Shown here one piece after another: positions 1 to 8,862 of a stretch of 64,000 bases of DNA. The notes under the pieces are model-generated. The model did no database searches, had not been told where the DNA came from, and worked only from the letters and a program-made list of their open reading frames with translations. The position numbers and the translations under genes are program-made. The first letter of the stretch is position 1. Each line of letters starts with the position of its first letter. The stretch is from Bacteroidota bacterium (lineage in GTDB: Bacteria; Bacteroidota; Rhodothermia; Rhodothermales; UBA10348). The DNA lies in NCBI GenBank assembly GCA_029262775.1, contig JAJCYR010000043.1:1-64000 (forward strand). Reading direction: 5' to 3'.

Positions 1-204
1 CTACATCGCCCACATCCTTTCAGCGCCGGATCCCACTGCGGAACTTCCCTTTCTCCGCTGCATTCTATTAGACTGGCTCAAATTTGGCCAACAGCATCCA
101 GGATTCGCGCAGGCGGCGCCAGCATTCACATCTGACCGCCCCATCCCGGAGCTCCAGATCTCTATTCCGACGGCGGCGCGACCGCACTCTTTCCCCCGAA
201 TTTT

Positions 205-1545
205 TTGACTTCTTTTTCCGACCTGGGACTCATTGAGCCCCTCGTGCGTGCTGTTGCAGCCGAAGGCTACGACACACCCACCCCCGTACAAGCTGCGGCC
301 ATTCCCCACGCGGCCCGCGGCCGTGACGTACTGGGCGTAGCCCAAACCGGCACCGGCAAGACGGCTGCCTTCACGCTGCCTATTCTGCAGCAGCTCGATG
401 CCGACCGGCGCCGACCCGAACCCCGCGCCCCCCGCGCACTCATCCTCACGCCGACACGCGAACTTGCCATACAGATTGGCGAGAGCATGACCACCTACGG
501 TAAGTACCTCCGCCTGAGCCATACCGTCGTTTATGGCGGCGTAGGCCAGAATCCGCAGGTGCAGGCCATGCGCCGCGGCGTGGATACCCTCATTGCCACA
601 CCGGGCCGCCTGCTCGACCTGATTGACCAGGGCTGGATTGATCTCGGCGCCGTCGAAATCTTCGTCCTCGACGAGGCCGACCGAATGCTCGACATGGGCT
701 TCATCCGCGACGTGAACAAGATCGTCTCCGAGCTGCCCCCGCGGCGACAGACGCTGTTCTTCTCGGCCACCATGCCGCAGGCCATAACAAAGCTTGCCTC
801 GGAGCTGCTCCACGACTACGAGCGCATTGACATCAAACCGGAGGCTACAACCGCCGAAAAGGTGTCCCAGCGCGTTCTCTTCGTCGAAAAAGCAAACAAA
901 CGCGAACTGCTCGGCGACCTGCTCGACAACCCGGCGCTCGACCGCGCCATTGTGTTTACCCGCACGAAGCACGGCGCCAACCGCGTCGCCAAATTCCTCG
1001 ACCAGCGCGGTATCGGGAGCGATGCCATCCACGGCAACAAGTCCCAGGGCGCCCGCCAGCGCGCGCTCGAGGGTTTCAAGGAAGGCCGCACACGCGTGCT
1101 CGTAGCGACTGACATCGCATCGCGCGGTATTGATGTGGACGACGTCAGCCATGTGATCAACTTCGATCTCCCGAACGAGCCCGAAAGTTACGTCCACCGC
1201 ATTGGCCGCACGGCCCGCGCCGGTGCGGACGGCGCCGCGGTTTCTTTCTGTGACTTCGACGAAGTAGCCTACCTGCACGCCATCGAGCATATTATCCGTC
1301 AGAAGGTCATGGTCGATGCGGAGCATGCCTACCACGACGACCGGATTGCCGCTCGGCACGCCGACGGGCCGCAGCGCGGTGCACAGGTCAAAAGTGGCAG
1401 ACCTTCCGGGGGCCGCTCCTCGAATGGTCGTTCGTCCGGGGGTCGTTCCTCAAACGGCCGCTCCTCCAGCTCCGGTTCTTCCAGTGCACGCTCCTCCCGG
1501 AACGGCCGCGCCGCAGGAAACGGCTCCTCCCGCCGCAGACGGTAA
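205..1545 (+). CDS. rhlE: DEAD-box ATP-dependent RNA helicase, RhlE type
   Basis: This 446-residue protein is an ATP-dependent RNA helicase for RNA remodelling such as ribosome assembly. The Q motif (Phe4, Gln29), Walker A motif AQTGTGKT (46-53), PTREL, DEAD, SAT, ARGID and HRIGRTAR are all visible, so both RecA-like lobes are intact. The last ~50 residues form a low-complexity Ser/Gly/Arg tail ending in RRRR, typical of RhlE-group RNA-binding tails. The start is a TTG, because no ATG lies between it and the upstream in-frame stop near position 133. No Shine-Dalgarno sequence is visible. It lies 5 nt before a second DEAD-box gene, so the two are probably co-transcribed. The family is certain; RhlE rather than another subgroup is inferred from the tail and length. 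Positions 1-204 upstream hold no supported gene. Confidence 0.9.
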   Translation: MTSFSDLGLIEPLVRAVAAEGYDTPTPVQAAAIPHAARGRDVLGVAQTGTGKTAAFTLPILQQLDADRRRPEPRAPRALILTPTRELAIQIGESMTTYGKYLRLSHTVVYGGVGQNPQVQAMRRGVDTLIATPGRLLDLIDQGWIDLGAVEIFVLDEADRMLDMGFIRDVNKIVSELPPRRQTLFFSATMPQAITKLASELLHDYERIDIKPEATTAEKVSQRVLFVEKANKRELLGDLLDNPALDRAIVFTRTKHGANRVAKFLDQRGIGSDAIHGNKSQGARQRALEGFKEGRTRVLVATDIASRGIDVDDVSHVINFDLPNEPESYVHRIGRTARAGADGAAVSFCDFDEVAYLHAIEHIIRQKVMVDAEHAYHDDRIAARHADGPQRGAQVKSGRPSGGRSSNGRSSGGRSSNGRSSSSGSSSARSSRNGRAAGNGSSRRRR

Positions 1546-1550
1546 ACGGC

Positions 1551-3356
1551 ATGACATTCCAGGATTTCAACCTTCCGGAGCCGCTCATGGCGGCCGTCCG
1601 CGACGTGGGCTACGAAACACCGTCACCCATTCAGGAAGAGGCCATTGGGCCGCTCCTCGAGGGGCGCGACCTGGTCGGTCGCGCCCCGACGGGCACCGGA
1701 AAAACGGCGGCCTTCGCGCTGCCTCTGCTCGCGCGGATTGACCTCAAAAACCGCAACGTGCAGCTTCTCGTGCTCACGCCGACGCGCGAACTCGCCATCC
1801 AGGTGGCCGAGGCGCTGCAGAGCTACGCCAGCCATCTGCACGGCTTCCACGTGCTCCCCGTCTACGGCGGTCAGGCCTACGGCGGGCAGATCCGTCAGCT
1901 CAAGCGCGGCGTACAGGCCATCGTAGGCACGCCCGGCCGCATCATGGACCATATGCGCAAGGGCACGCTCAAGCTCGATTCGCTGCAGGCTCTCGTTCTC
2001 GACGAGGCCGACGAAATGTTGCGCATGGGGTTTATTGACGATGTAGAGTGGATTCTCGAGCAGACGCCCCCGAAGCGCCAGATTGCGCTCTTTTCGGCGA
2101 CCATGCCCACGCAGATCGTCCGCATCGCAAAGAAACACCTTACCAACGCGCACGAAATAGCCATCAAGGCGCAGGCGGCCACCGCCGCGCTCATAAAGCA
2201 GACCTACTGGCTTGTGAGCGGGCTGCACAAACTCGATGCGTTGACCCGGATTCTCGAGGTCGAGCCCTTTGAGGGCATGCTGATTTTTGTGCGCACGAAA
2301 GTGGCAACCACCGAGCTCGCCGACAAGCTGGAGGCGCGTGGCTATTCGGCCGCTGCGCTGAATGGCGATATGGCGCAGCCCCACCGCGAGCAGATGGTCG
2401 AGCGCCTCAAGTCAGGCAGCCTGGACATCCTCGTGGCCACCGATGTAGCTGCGCGCGGTCTCGATGTGGACCGCATTACGCATGTGGTGAACTACGATAT
2501 TCCGAACGGCACCGAGTCCTATATCCACCGTATTGGACGCACAGGGCGCGCCGGACGCGAGGGCAAGGCCATTCTGTTCGTAGCGCCGCGCGAGCGGCGC
2601 CTGCTGCAGGCCATTGAGCGCGCCACACGCCAGAAAGTCGAGCCCATGAAGCTGCCGACCGTCGAAATGGTGTCGAACAAGCGCATCGCTGACTTCAAGC
2701 AGGGCATTACCGATACGCTCGGCGCCGGGGAGCTCGACTTCCTGCAGCGCCTCGTGGAGCAGTACCAGGAAGATCACGACGTACCCGCGATCGAAATCGC
2801 GGCTGCACTCGCAAAGATGGCCCTCAGTGGGCGCGACCTCGTACTCCAGCCCGACGCGAAACAAGGCCGCACGGAGCGGACCGGCCGGGGAGATCACGGC
2901 CGATCGGACGATCGCGGTGGTCGCAGCAAGCGAAACGGCTCGGACGATCGTGGTGGCCGCAGCGACCGCGGTGAACAGTCCGGTCGCAGGGAGAGATCCG
3001 GCGCGGGACCTTCCGAGCGCGTGGGCATGCTGACCTACCGCGTGGAAGTTGGCCAGTCGCACGACGTCAAGCCCGGCAACCTGGTGGGTGCCATTGCGAA
3101 CGAAACAGGGCTCGATGCGCGCTACATCGGCCACATCGACATCCAGGACGATCACAGCCTCGTCGACATGCCCGCCGGCATGCCCAAAGACGTGTTCCTG
3201 GCGCTCAAAAATGTCTGGGTCTGCGGTCAGAAACTGGATATCTCAACGCCCGGTGAAACAGGTGGCACGAAACCTCCCCGCAAGCGCGTGCCCTCCAAGC
3301 ACAAGTCCGCACCAAGCAAAAACGGCGCCCAGGCGCGACGGCGCCGCTTGAAGTAG
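1551..3356 (+). CDS. deaD: DEAD-box ATP-dependent RNA helicase, DeaD/CsdA type
   Basis: This 601-residue DEAD-box helicase follows the previous helicase after 5 nt. The core carries the Q motif, GRAPTGTGKT, PTREL, DEAD, SAT and HRIGRTGR within about residues 1-370. A region at ~445-490 is rich in Arg-Gly-Gly and Asp-Arg repeats. It precedes a DbpA-type RNA-recognition domain (about 495-570, starting TYRVEVG and containing GNLVGAIANETGL), then a Lys/Arg-rich tail. This order matches DeaD/CsdA proteins, which act in ribosome biogenesis and in unfolding mRNA at low temperature. The tandem arrangement suggests one transcript for both helicases. Confidence 0.93.
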   Translation: MTFQDFNLPEPLMAAVRDVGYETPSPIQEEAIGPLLEGRDLVGRAPTGTGKTAAFALPLLARIDLKNRNVQLLVLTPTRELAIQVAEALQSYASHLHGFHVLPVYGGQAYGGQIRQLKRGVQAIVGTPGRIMDHMRKGTLKLDSLQALVLDEADEMLRMGFIDDVEWILEQTPPKRQIALFSATMPTQIVRIAKKHLTNAHEIAIKAQAATAALIKQTYWLVSGLHKLDALTRILEVEPFEGMLIFVRTKVATTELADKLEARGYSAAALNGDMAQPHREQMVERLKSGSLDILVATDVAARGLDVDRITHVVNYDIPNGTESYIHRIGRTGRAGREGKAILFVAPRERRLLQAIERATRQKVEPMKLPTVEMVSNKRIADFKQGITDTLGAGELDFLQRLVEQYQEDHDVPAIEIAAALAKMALSGRDLVLQPDAKQGRTERTGRGDHGRSDDRGGRSKRNGSDDRGGRSDRGEQSGRRERSGAGPSERVGMLTYRVEVGQSHDVKPGNLVGAIANETGLDARYIGHIDIQDDHSLVDMPAGMPKDVFLALKNVWVCGQKLDISTPGETGGTKPPRKRVPSKHKSAPSKNGAQARRRRLK

Positions 3357-3397
3357 AAGGCGTCAGCGAGCTTTGGAAACGTGTTAACAGGCCCTAC

Positions 3398-3751
3398 TTA
3401 TCTGCTGAACCCGGCGAACTGGGTGTGATACACCATGGGCAGGTCCCGCGTGGCCTCTCGGAAGGCGTCGCTTACGCTGCCATAGCAGTCAAGCCGCTCG
3501 ACCGATACGAGTGCGAGCAGATTTCCCAGCACCGGGCCCATGTTGGCCAGGTGTGCGAGGGCGGCCTCGCTGCTGGCATAGCGCTCATGGATGTGCAGCC
3601 GGCTGTTATCGTCCGAGAACGACCACTCATAGGCCAGCGCCCCCGGCTCCGTCTTCGTTCTCTCGACAAAGGTTTTGGCGAGCGCCCGCAGCGCCGCCTC
3701 CTGGCCTTCGTTCACGTCGGCCACAAGGACCCAGTATAGATTGTCCGTCAT
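3398..3751 (-). CDS. antibiotic biosynthesis monooxygenase (ABM) domain protein
   Basis: This is a small (117-residue) dimeric alpha-beta barrel protein of the ABM family. Members include quinol monooxygenases such as YgiN and many uncharacterised cytosolic enzymes. Supporting features are the N-terminal strand YWVLVADVNEG, the helix with ALRALAKTFVERT, then EPGALAYEWSF and the conserved HIHERYAS segment. An upstream in-frame start at 3799 exists. The ATG at 3751 is preferred because family alignment begins at MTDNLYW and the upstream stretch is encoded by the end of a short tandem duplication. The substrate is unknown. It lies just downstream of hutF on the same strand and may be read with it. 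Confidence 0.75.
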   Translation of the reverse strand: MTDNLYWVLVADVNEGQEAALRALAKTFVERTKTEPGALAYEWSFSDDNSRLHIHERYASSEAALAHLANMGPVLGNLLALVSVERLDCYGSVSDAFREATRDLPMVYHTQFAGFSR

Positions 3752-3783
3752 GATTGATGTATCGGTAATGGGTTTGGAAGTGC

Positions 3784-3809
3784 CACTCAGCAGGGCCACT
3801 CAGCAGGGC
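3784..3809. repeat. 13-bp exact tandem duplication between hutF and the ABM gene
   Basis: CACTCAGCAGGGC occurs at 3784-3796 and again at 3797-3809, followed by a partial third copy (CACT). It sits in the gap between the hutF stop codon and the preferred start of the ABM gene. It is one of several such duplications at gene edges in this window. Confidence 0.9.
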
Positions 3810-3812
3810 CAC

Positions 3813-5456
3813 TTACGTTGCGTTCAGCGCCCTCATGATACGAGCGAATTCCCTTCGGTGCACCGGCGATAGGCCCGCGCACGCGCCGTCCACCACCGCC
3901 CAGCGCCCAGCCGTCAGGACCCGTTCGGCGTGAGGAGGGGTCGCCGAGAAAACGAGCGCGGAGAGCAGCGTGTCCGTATCGTTTGTCGCAGCACCCTCTG
4001 CCATAGAATCATTCTCGGCAAAATCGCAGCCCGCAAAACGCGGGTCATTCCTGCCAAACACGACCAGATCCGCCGGTGCGCCCGCCACCAGCCCGACGAT
4101 TTCCCGGCGGCGAGAGGCGGAATCCCGCCCATCTTCGCGGACAGCGTCCAATCCCGCCGCCCGATGCCCACCCCTGAGCACGGCATCGAACAAGACTTCG
4201 GCCGCGGGCCGAGACGCTCCAACGGCATGAGATGCCACGTTCCGCGTCCCCGTCGCAAGCCGCTGTCCGTACTCGAGCCAGCGCAGCTCCTCATAGGCGT
4301 TCGTGCCCACCTGACTGTCCGATCCGATGGCCAGCTGCCCACCGGCCCCGAGCCACTGGCGAAGCCGGAAAAAGCCATCGCCCAGATTGGCCTCCGTCGT
4401 CGGGCACAGGCAGACGACAGCCCCCGACCGGGCCAGCGCCTCCGTTTCGGCCTCATCCATGTGCGTCGCGTGGACGAGGCACCATGACGCATCTACGCCG
4501 GCCTCGGCAACGAGCCACGCCACCGGTCGCTTCCCTGTAGCCGCCACACAGTCTTCCACTTCTTGCGGCTGCTCAGCCACATGTAAATGCATGGGCCGCG
4601 CATGGCGGAGCGCCCAACCGGCCACGCGCCGCGTCATATCCATGTTCGCGGCCCGCAGGCTGTGCACGCCCGCTCCGACCCTGAAAAGCGCACTTTCCGC
4701 ACGGTGCGCCTCCTCAAGATGCGCCATGTAAACAGATTCATCCAGCACAAATGGCCGCTGCCCCACCGTCGGCGGTGCGCCCGTTCCCGGCGCTTCGCCG
4801 CTCACGCGCCCGAATCCCGAATAGGCATACAGTACCGGCACCCAGATGAGCCGGATTCCTACGTCCTCGGCCGCACCCGACAGCGCCCGCATCATGGCCC
4901 GAGCCCCGTCCACCGACCCCTTCGCCCCGGGCTCCCCCGCGAACAGGTAATGGAACTCCACGACACTCGTGTACCCGCCGGTCAGCAGCTCCGCATACAA
5001 TTGCCGCGCTACCGTACGCAGCGCATCTGGGGAGATGCGCGCCGCCAGGCGGTACATGCCCTCGCGCCACGACCAGAATGTATCGGCCTCGAATGCGGCT
5101 TCGATTTCACCTGCGGCTTCGATTTCACCTGCGGATTCAATTTCACCTGTGGATTCATTTTCACCTGCGGCTTGGGCTTCGCTTTCGGCCCGCGATGGCG
5201 CCCGGACGGGCGCTTCCGTGCTCGCCACCAGCGCCCGCTGAAAGGCATGACTGTGCGCGTTGACCAGGCCCGGTAGCGCCGCATCGACCCGGATATCCTT
5301 CGGACCGGCCACCTGATCGGCCTCCACCGCCTCGAAGCACCCATCCGACACGACGAGCCTCACATTCCGGGCCCACCCGCCTGGGAGCCACGCCCGCTCG
5401 GCAAAAATGGTTTCGCGTTCGGATTTGGTGTTGGTTTCGGTGTTGGTGGGGCTCAT
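3813..5456 (-). CDS. hutF: formimidoylglutamate deiminase HutF
   Basis: HutF hydrolyses N-formimidoyl-L-glutamate to N-formyl-L-glutamate and ammonia, in the five-step branch of histidine degradation. This 547-residue amidohydrolase has the metal-binding HSHAFQR motif, FWSWREGMYRLA, the HLHVAEQ motif and SDSQVGTNAYEELRWLE near the C-terminus, all typical of HutF. The protein is longer than the usual ~450 residues. An extra low-complexity segment (about residues 80-125) lies between HSHAFQRAL and FWSWRE. It contains four copies of a six-residue GEIE-type unit encoded by 18-bp tandem repeats. The gene is divergent from hutI across 111 bp, which probably holds both promoters. hutH, hutU and hutG are not in this window. 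Confidence 0.92.
   Translation of the reverse strand: MSPTNTETNTKSERETIFAERAWLPGGWARNVRLVVSDGCFEAVEADQVAGPKDIRVDAALPGLVNAHSHAFQRALVASTEAPVRAPSRAESEAQAAGENESTGEIESAGEIEAAGEIEAAFEADTFWSWREGMYRLAARISPDALRTVARQLYAELLTGGYTSVVEFHYLFAGEPGAKGSVDGARAMMRALSGAAEDVGIRLIWVPVLYAYSGFGRVSGEAPGTGAPPTVGQRPFVLDESVYMAHLEEAHRAESALFRVGAGVHSLRAANMDMTRRVAGWALRHARPMHLHVAEQPQEVEDCVAATGKRPVAWLVAEAGVDASWCLVHATHMDEAETEALARSGAVVCLCPTTEANLGDGFFRLRQWLGAGGQLAIGSDSQVGTNAYEELRWLEYGQRLATGTRNVASHAVGASRPAAEVLFDAVLRGGHRAAGLDAVREDGRDSASRRREIVGLVAGAPADLVVFGRNDPRFAGCDFAENDSMAEGAATNDTDTLLSALVFSATPPHAERVLTAGRWAVVDGACAGLSPVHRREFARIMRALNAT
5095..5166. repeat. four 18-bp in-frame tandem repeats inside hutF
   Basis: Units start at 5095, 5113, 5131 and 5149. 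The first two are identical (GCGGCTTCGATTTCACCT); the others differ at a few positions. On the coding strand they give acidic GEIE-type repeats inserted in the amidohydrolase N-terminal region. The array keeps the reading frame, so copy-number change would alter length without breaking the gene. Confidence 0.9.
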
Positions 5457-5567
5457 TTCAGTTACTTTTCATTCTGAATCGCATCGCTTCGTGCGTATGC
5501 GCCACGAAAGGTACCATACGGTGCTCGCCGGCGCACGCCACTCCCACTACCACCGCCACAAGGAATC

Positions 5568-6812
5568 ATGCCAGACTGGGACGTACTCATCACGAATGCC
5601 AACCTCGCCACGCTGACCGGCGCCGTTCCCTCCGGCTCCGCCACCGGCACCGCCACACCCTACGGAGCGATACCGGGCGGAGCCATCGCCATCCGGAACG
5701 GCCTCATAGACTGGGTGGGCCCCGCGGCCGACCTCCCAAAGAAGACAGCGGGCGATACGCACAGCGCCGAGGGCCGCTGGATTACGCCCGCGCTCATTGA
5801 CTGCCACACGCACCTTGTTTTTGGAGGAAGCCGGGCCGAGGAGTTCGAAGAGCGCCTCACCGGGGCCAGCTACGAGGACATCGCGCGCCGCGGCGGTGGG
5901 ATCATGTCGTCCGTCCGGGCAACCCGCGCAGCCACCGAGGACGAGCTCGTCCAATCGGCGCGCCCCCGCCTACGCGCCCTCATCGCTGGCGGATGCGCAA
6001 CCGTCGAAATCAAATCCGGGTACGGGCTCGACCTCGAAACAGAACTGCGCATGCTCCGCGCGGCGACGCGGCTCGGCCAGGAGGCCGGTATCACCGTGCG
6101 GCGCACGCTCCTCGCCGCGCACGCCCTGCCGCCCGAATTCAAGGGCCGCATGGATGCCTACGTCGACCTTATTCTGAACGACATCCTGCCGGCAGCGCAC
6201 AAGGAGGGTCTGGTGGATATGGTCGATGCGTTCCTCGAGTCCATTGCCTTCCATACCGAACACGTGGAACGGATCTTTGAGCGCGCCCGTGCGATGGGCC
6301 TGCCCGCGCGCCTGCACGCCGACCAGCTCACGCCGGGCGGCGGAGCGGAGCTGGCCGCCCGCTTTGGGGCGCTCTCGGCCGATCATCTGGAGTACACGTC
6401 GGACGCCGGCGTCCGGGCCATGGCCGCCGCCGGCACGGTCGCCGTGCTGCTGCCCGGCGCCTATCTCATGCTCGGCGAATCGAATCCGCCCCCGACAAAA
6501 GCTCTGCGGGCGGCCGGCGTCCCGATGGCTGTCGCCACCGACTGCAATCCCGGGACGTCCCCCATGGCCTCGCTTCGCTCGGCCATGTCGCTGGCATCGG
6601 CCCTCTTTGGGCTGACACCCGAGGAATGCCTCCGCGGAGCGACGCAGCATGCCGCCCGCGCGCTCGGCCTCACAGACCGCGGCGTGCTGGCTCCCGGCAT
6701 GCGCGCTGATCTGGCGTTCTGGAATGTGGATCACGTGCGGGATCTGACCTACTGGATGGGCACGCGGGATCTCGCCACGCTCTGGGTGGCCGGCGCGCCG
6801 AGAACCGCATGA
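5568..6812 (+). CDS. hutI: imidazolonepropionase HutI
   Basis: HutI opens the ring of 4-imidazolone-5-propanoate to give N-formimidoyl-L-glutamate, the substrate of HutF encoded divergently upstream. The 414-residue protein is full length. It shows the metal-binding DCHTHLVFGGSR motif, EIKSGYGLDLETELRML, the LHADQ segment, SADHLEY and the ATDCNPGTS motif characteristic of HutI. The ATG at 5568 starts the conserved N-terminal strand WDVLITNANLATL. Two successive histidine-pathway enzymes in divergent orientation suggest shared control from the 111-bp intergenic region. No clear operator or consensus promoter could be picked out there. Confidence 0.95.
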   Translation: MPDWDVLITNANLATLTGAVPSGSATGTATPYGAIPGGAIAIRNGLIDWVGPAADLPKKTAGDTHSAEGRWITPALIDCHTHLVFGGSRAEEFEERLTGASYEDIARRGGGIMSSVRATRAATEDELVQSARPRLRALIAGGCATVEIKSGYGLDLETELRMLRAATRLGQEAGITVRRTLLAAHALPPEFKGRMDAYVDLILNDILPAAHKEGLVDMVDAFLESIAFHTEHVERIFERARAMGLPARLHADQLTPGGGAELAARFGALSADHLEYTSDAGVRAMAAAGTVAVLLPGAYLMLGESNPPPTKALRAAGVPMAVATDCNPGTSPMASLRSAMSLASALFGLTPEECLRGATQHAARALGLTDRGVLAPGMRADLAFWNVDHVRDLTYWMGTRDLATLWVAGAPRTA

Positions 6813-6815
6813 TCC

Positions 6816-6839
6816 GACGACCATATTGACGACCATATT
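6816..6839. repeat. 12-bp exact tandem duplication after hutI
   Basis: GACGACCATATT is present at 6816-6827 and 6828-6839, three bases after the hutI stop codon. It has no recognised function. Confidence 0.9.
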
Positions 6840-6861
6840 ACCGGCAACAGGCATATCAAAT

Positions 6862-6886
6862 ATATGTAACAATAAAAGTTACATAT
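6862..6886. promoter_or_regulatory. 9-7-9 palindrome in the hutI/aldehyde dehydrogenase gap
   Basis: ATATGTAAC (6862-6870) and GTTACATAT (6878-6886) form a perfect inverted repeat around a 7-nt spacer. It lies in the AT-rich part of the 212-bp gap. It lacks the GC-rich stem and T-tract of an intrinsic terminator, so an operator for a dimeric repressor is more likely. Either neighbour could be its target; the aldehyde dehydrogenase starting at 7025 lies downstream. Confidence 0.5.
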
Positions 6887-7024
6887 GGATTTCTGGACAA
6901 ATTATGCGTTTTATTGGCAATGGGACGGCTGTACCTGTAGTTTGACGTAAAATTGTTCAGATAGCGTAATACGCGCCTCGAACCCGGCGTCAACCCAACA
7001 GCCTTCTAAAAAACTCTGCACCAC

Positions 7025-8569
7025 ATGTCGACCTCCACTGTCCAAGCCGTCAACCCCGCCACAGGCGAAGCACACGAATCCGCGTACCAGGTGGCCACTC
7101 CTGCGGACATCACGGGTGCGGCTGAAGCCGCGGGCCGCGCGTTCGGCCCTTTCAGCGTCATGCCAGGCAGAGAGCGCGCCGCATTCCTGCGGGCAATAGC
7201 CGACGAGTTGGAAGCCAGCCGCGACGACCTGATCGCCCTCGTCCCGCGCGAAACGGCGCTCCCTGAGGGCCGAGTGGGCGGCGAGCTCGGACGCACGATG
7301 GGCCAGCTTCGCATGTTTGCCGCTCTTCTCGACGAAGGATCCTGGGTCGATGCGCGCATAGAGCGGGCGCAGCCCGATCGCACGCCTGTTCCCAAGCCGG
7401 ACATCCGCTCCATGCTCATCCCGCTCGGCCCCGTGGCCGTCTTCGGGGCCAGCAATTTTCCGCTCGCATTCTCGGTGGCAGGCGGCGACACCGCGGCGGC
7501 GTTTGCAGCGGGCTGCCCGGTCGTGGCCGTCGCCCACTGGGCGCATCCGGGTACCAGTCAGCTCGTAGGCCAGGCCATTTTGCGCGCGGCCGCAAAAACC
7601 AATATGCCGGACGGCGTTTTCGCCCTGCTCCAGGGCACGGGCCAGCAGGTGGGCGTGCCGCTCGTTGAGCACGCGGCCATCAAGGCGGTTGGCTTCACGG
7701 GGTCACGCGGCGGTGGATTGGCGCTCGCCGGCGCGGCCGCGGCGCGGCCCGAGCCGATTCCCGTCTTCGCCGAAATGTCGAGCATCAACCCGGTCGTTAT
7801 TCTCCCTGGTGCCGCCTCGGGCCGCGCCGCGGCCATAGCCCAGGGCCTCGCCGGCAGCGTAACGCTCGGCGCGGGGCAGTTCTGTACCAACCCCGGCCTC
7901 GTGTTTGTCCCTGAAGCGGCGGCGGACGCCTTTGCGCGCGAGCTCTCGGACGCCCTGGACGGCGTCAAAGGAGGCACGGCGCTCCACCGCGGAATCGCCG
8001 AATCCTACGCGGCCAGCGTCGCTGCGCGCACGGGCCGCGACGACCTGGAAATCGTAGTCGGCGGGCAGGGACGTGGCGCTACCGGCGGCGACCACGCCGG
8101 GAAAGCCATGCATCCATTCGTCTTCAAAACAACGCTCCATGCATTCGCGCGCGACAGCAGCCTGGCCGAAGAAGCCTTCGGTCCGGCCACGACACTCGTG
8201 ACGTACGCATCCACCCAAAAACTCGCCGACATCATTCGCGGCATGGAGGGCCAGCTGACCGGAACCATTCATTACGATGAATCGGATCGGCCGCTCAGCA
8301 GCGATCTTGTGGAGGCGCTCAAAAGCCGGGTCGGGCGGCTACTGCTGAACAGTTTTCCGACGGGCGTCGAGGTGTGCAGCGCCATGGTGCACGGCGGGCC
8401 CTATCCTGCAACGAGCGATGGGCGCGAAACCGCCGTCGGTACGGCCGCCATTTTCCGCTGGACGCGTCGTTTCTGCTGGCAGGACATGGTCAAGGAATCG
8501 CTGCCGGAAGAACTCCAGGATGAAAATCCGCTCGGCATTCAGCGCATGGTCGACGGGAAACCTGAATAA
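7025..8569 (+). CDS. NADP-dependent aldehyde dehydrogenase, ketoglutarate-semialdehyde dehydrogenase type
   Basis: This 514-residue protein belongs to the ALDH superfamily clade that includes 2-oxoglutarate semialdehyde (2,5-dioxovalerate) dehydrogenase. These enzymes oxidise the semialdehyde to 2-oxoglutarate in sugar-acid or hydroxyproline catabolism. The catalytic Cys287 lies in GQFCTNPG and the general base Glu250 in FAEMSSINP. The cofactor-binding segments GPVAVFGASNFPLAFS and GFTGSRGGG are present. The C-terminal FPTGVEV segment also fits this clade. The start at ATG 7025 follows an AT-rich leader. No gene for a matching sugar-acid or proline pathway is adjacent, so the physiological substrate is open. 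Confidence 0.87.
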   Translation: MSTSTVQAVNPATGEAHESAYQVATPADITGAAEAAGRAFGPFSVMPGRERAAFLRAIADELEASRDDLIALVPRETALPEGRVGGELGRTMGQLRMFAALLDEGSWVDARIERAQPDRTPVPKPDIRSMLIPLGPVAVFGASNFPLAFSVAGGDTAAAFAAGCPVVAVAHWAHPGTSQLVGQAILRAAAKTNMPDGVFALLQGTGQQVGVPLVEHAAIKAVGFTGSRGGGLALAGAAAARPEPIPVFAEMSSINPVVILPGAASGRAAAIAQGLAGSVTLGAGQFCTNPGLVFVPEAAADAFARELSDALDGVKGGTALHRGIAESYAASVAARTGRDDLEIVVGGQGRGATGGDHAGKAMHPFVFKTTLHAFARDSSLAEEAFGPATTLVTYASTQKLADIIRGMEGQLTGTIHYDESDRPLSSDLVEALKSRVGRLLLNSFPTGVEVCSAMVHGGPYPATSDGRETAVGTAAIFRWTRRFCWQDMVKESLPEELQDENPLGIQRMVDGKPE

Positions 8570-8759
8570 GAAAAACGGGCATTCTGACAAAAGAAAGCAT
8601 TTTGTCATGTTTCTGTGAGGCGCCGCGCCGCACCAGTTGGGTAGATTTCGAATAGTTCAGTCAGCAGCGTTTTCGCGTGTCTGAATCCCATACTTCCCAT
8701 ACTGATGTGCACGGCCTTCGTATTCCCGAAACGTACACAACAGTCCTGCTGGCAGGGAA

Positions 8760-8800
8760 CGGACAGCACCAGTTTCCTGGGTCTCACTGGTGCTGTTCCG
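8760..8800 (+). other. strong hairpin in the recJ leader
   Basis: ACAGCACCAGT (8763-8773) pairs with ACTGGTGCTGT (8786-8796) across a 12-nt loop. The stem extends by CGG/CCG with one bulged T (8797). It lies about 60 bp before the preferred recJ start and about 190 bp after the aldehyde dehydrogenase stop. It has no T-tract, so it is not a classic terminator. A leader RNA structure, protein operator or small RNA are all possible. The remainder of 8570-8862 shows nothing else I can name. Confidence 0.5.
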
Positions 8801-8862
8801 CTCCGCCGGCTGACCATTTTTCGAACACGGACCTAGACGGCTGTTTCGGTGTAACAGGCCGC

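Noticed and set aside
1-1359. Long open frame on the minus strand (452 codons)
   Set aside because: It lies opposite a clear DEAD-box helicase, has no recognisable domain, and is the antisense frame typical of high-GC genes.
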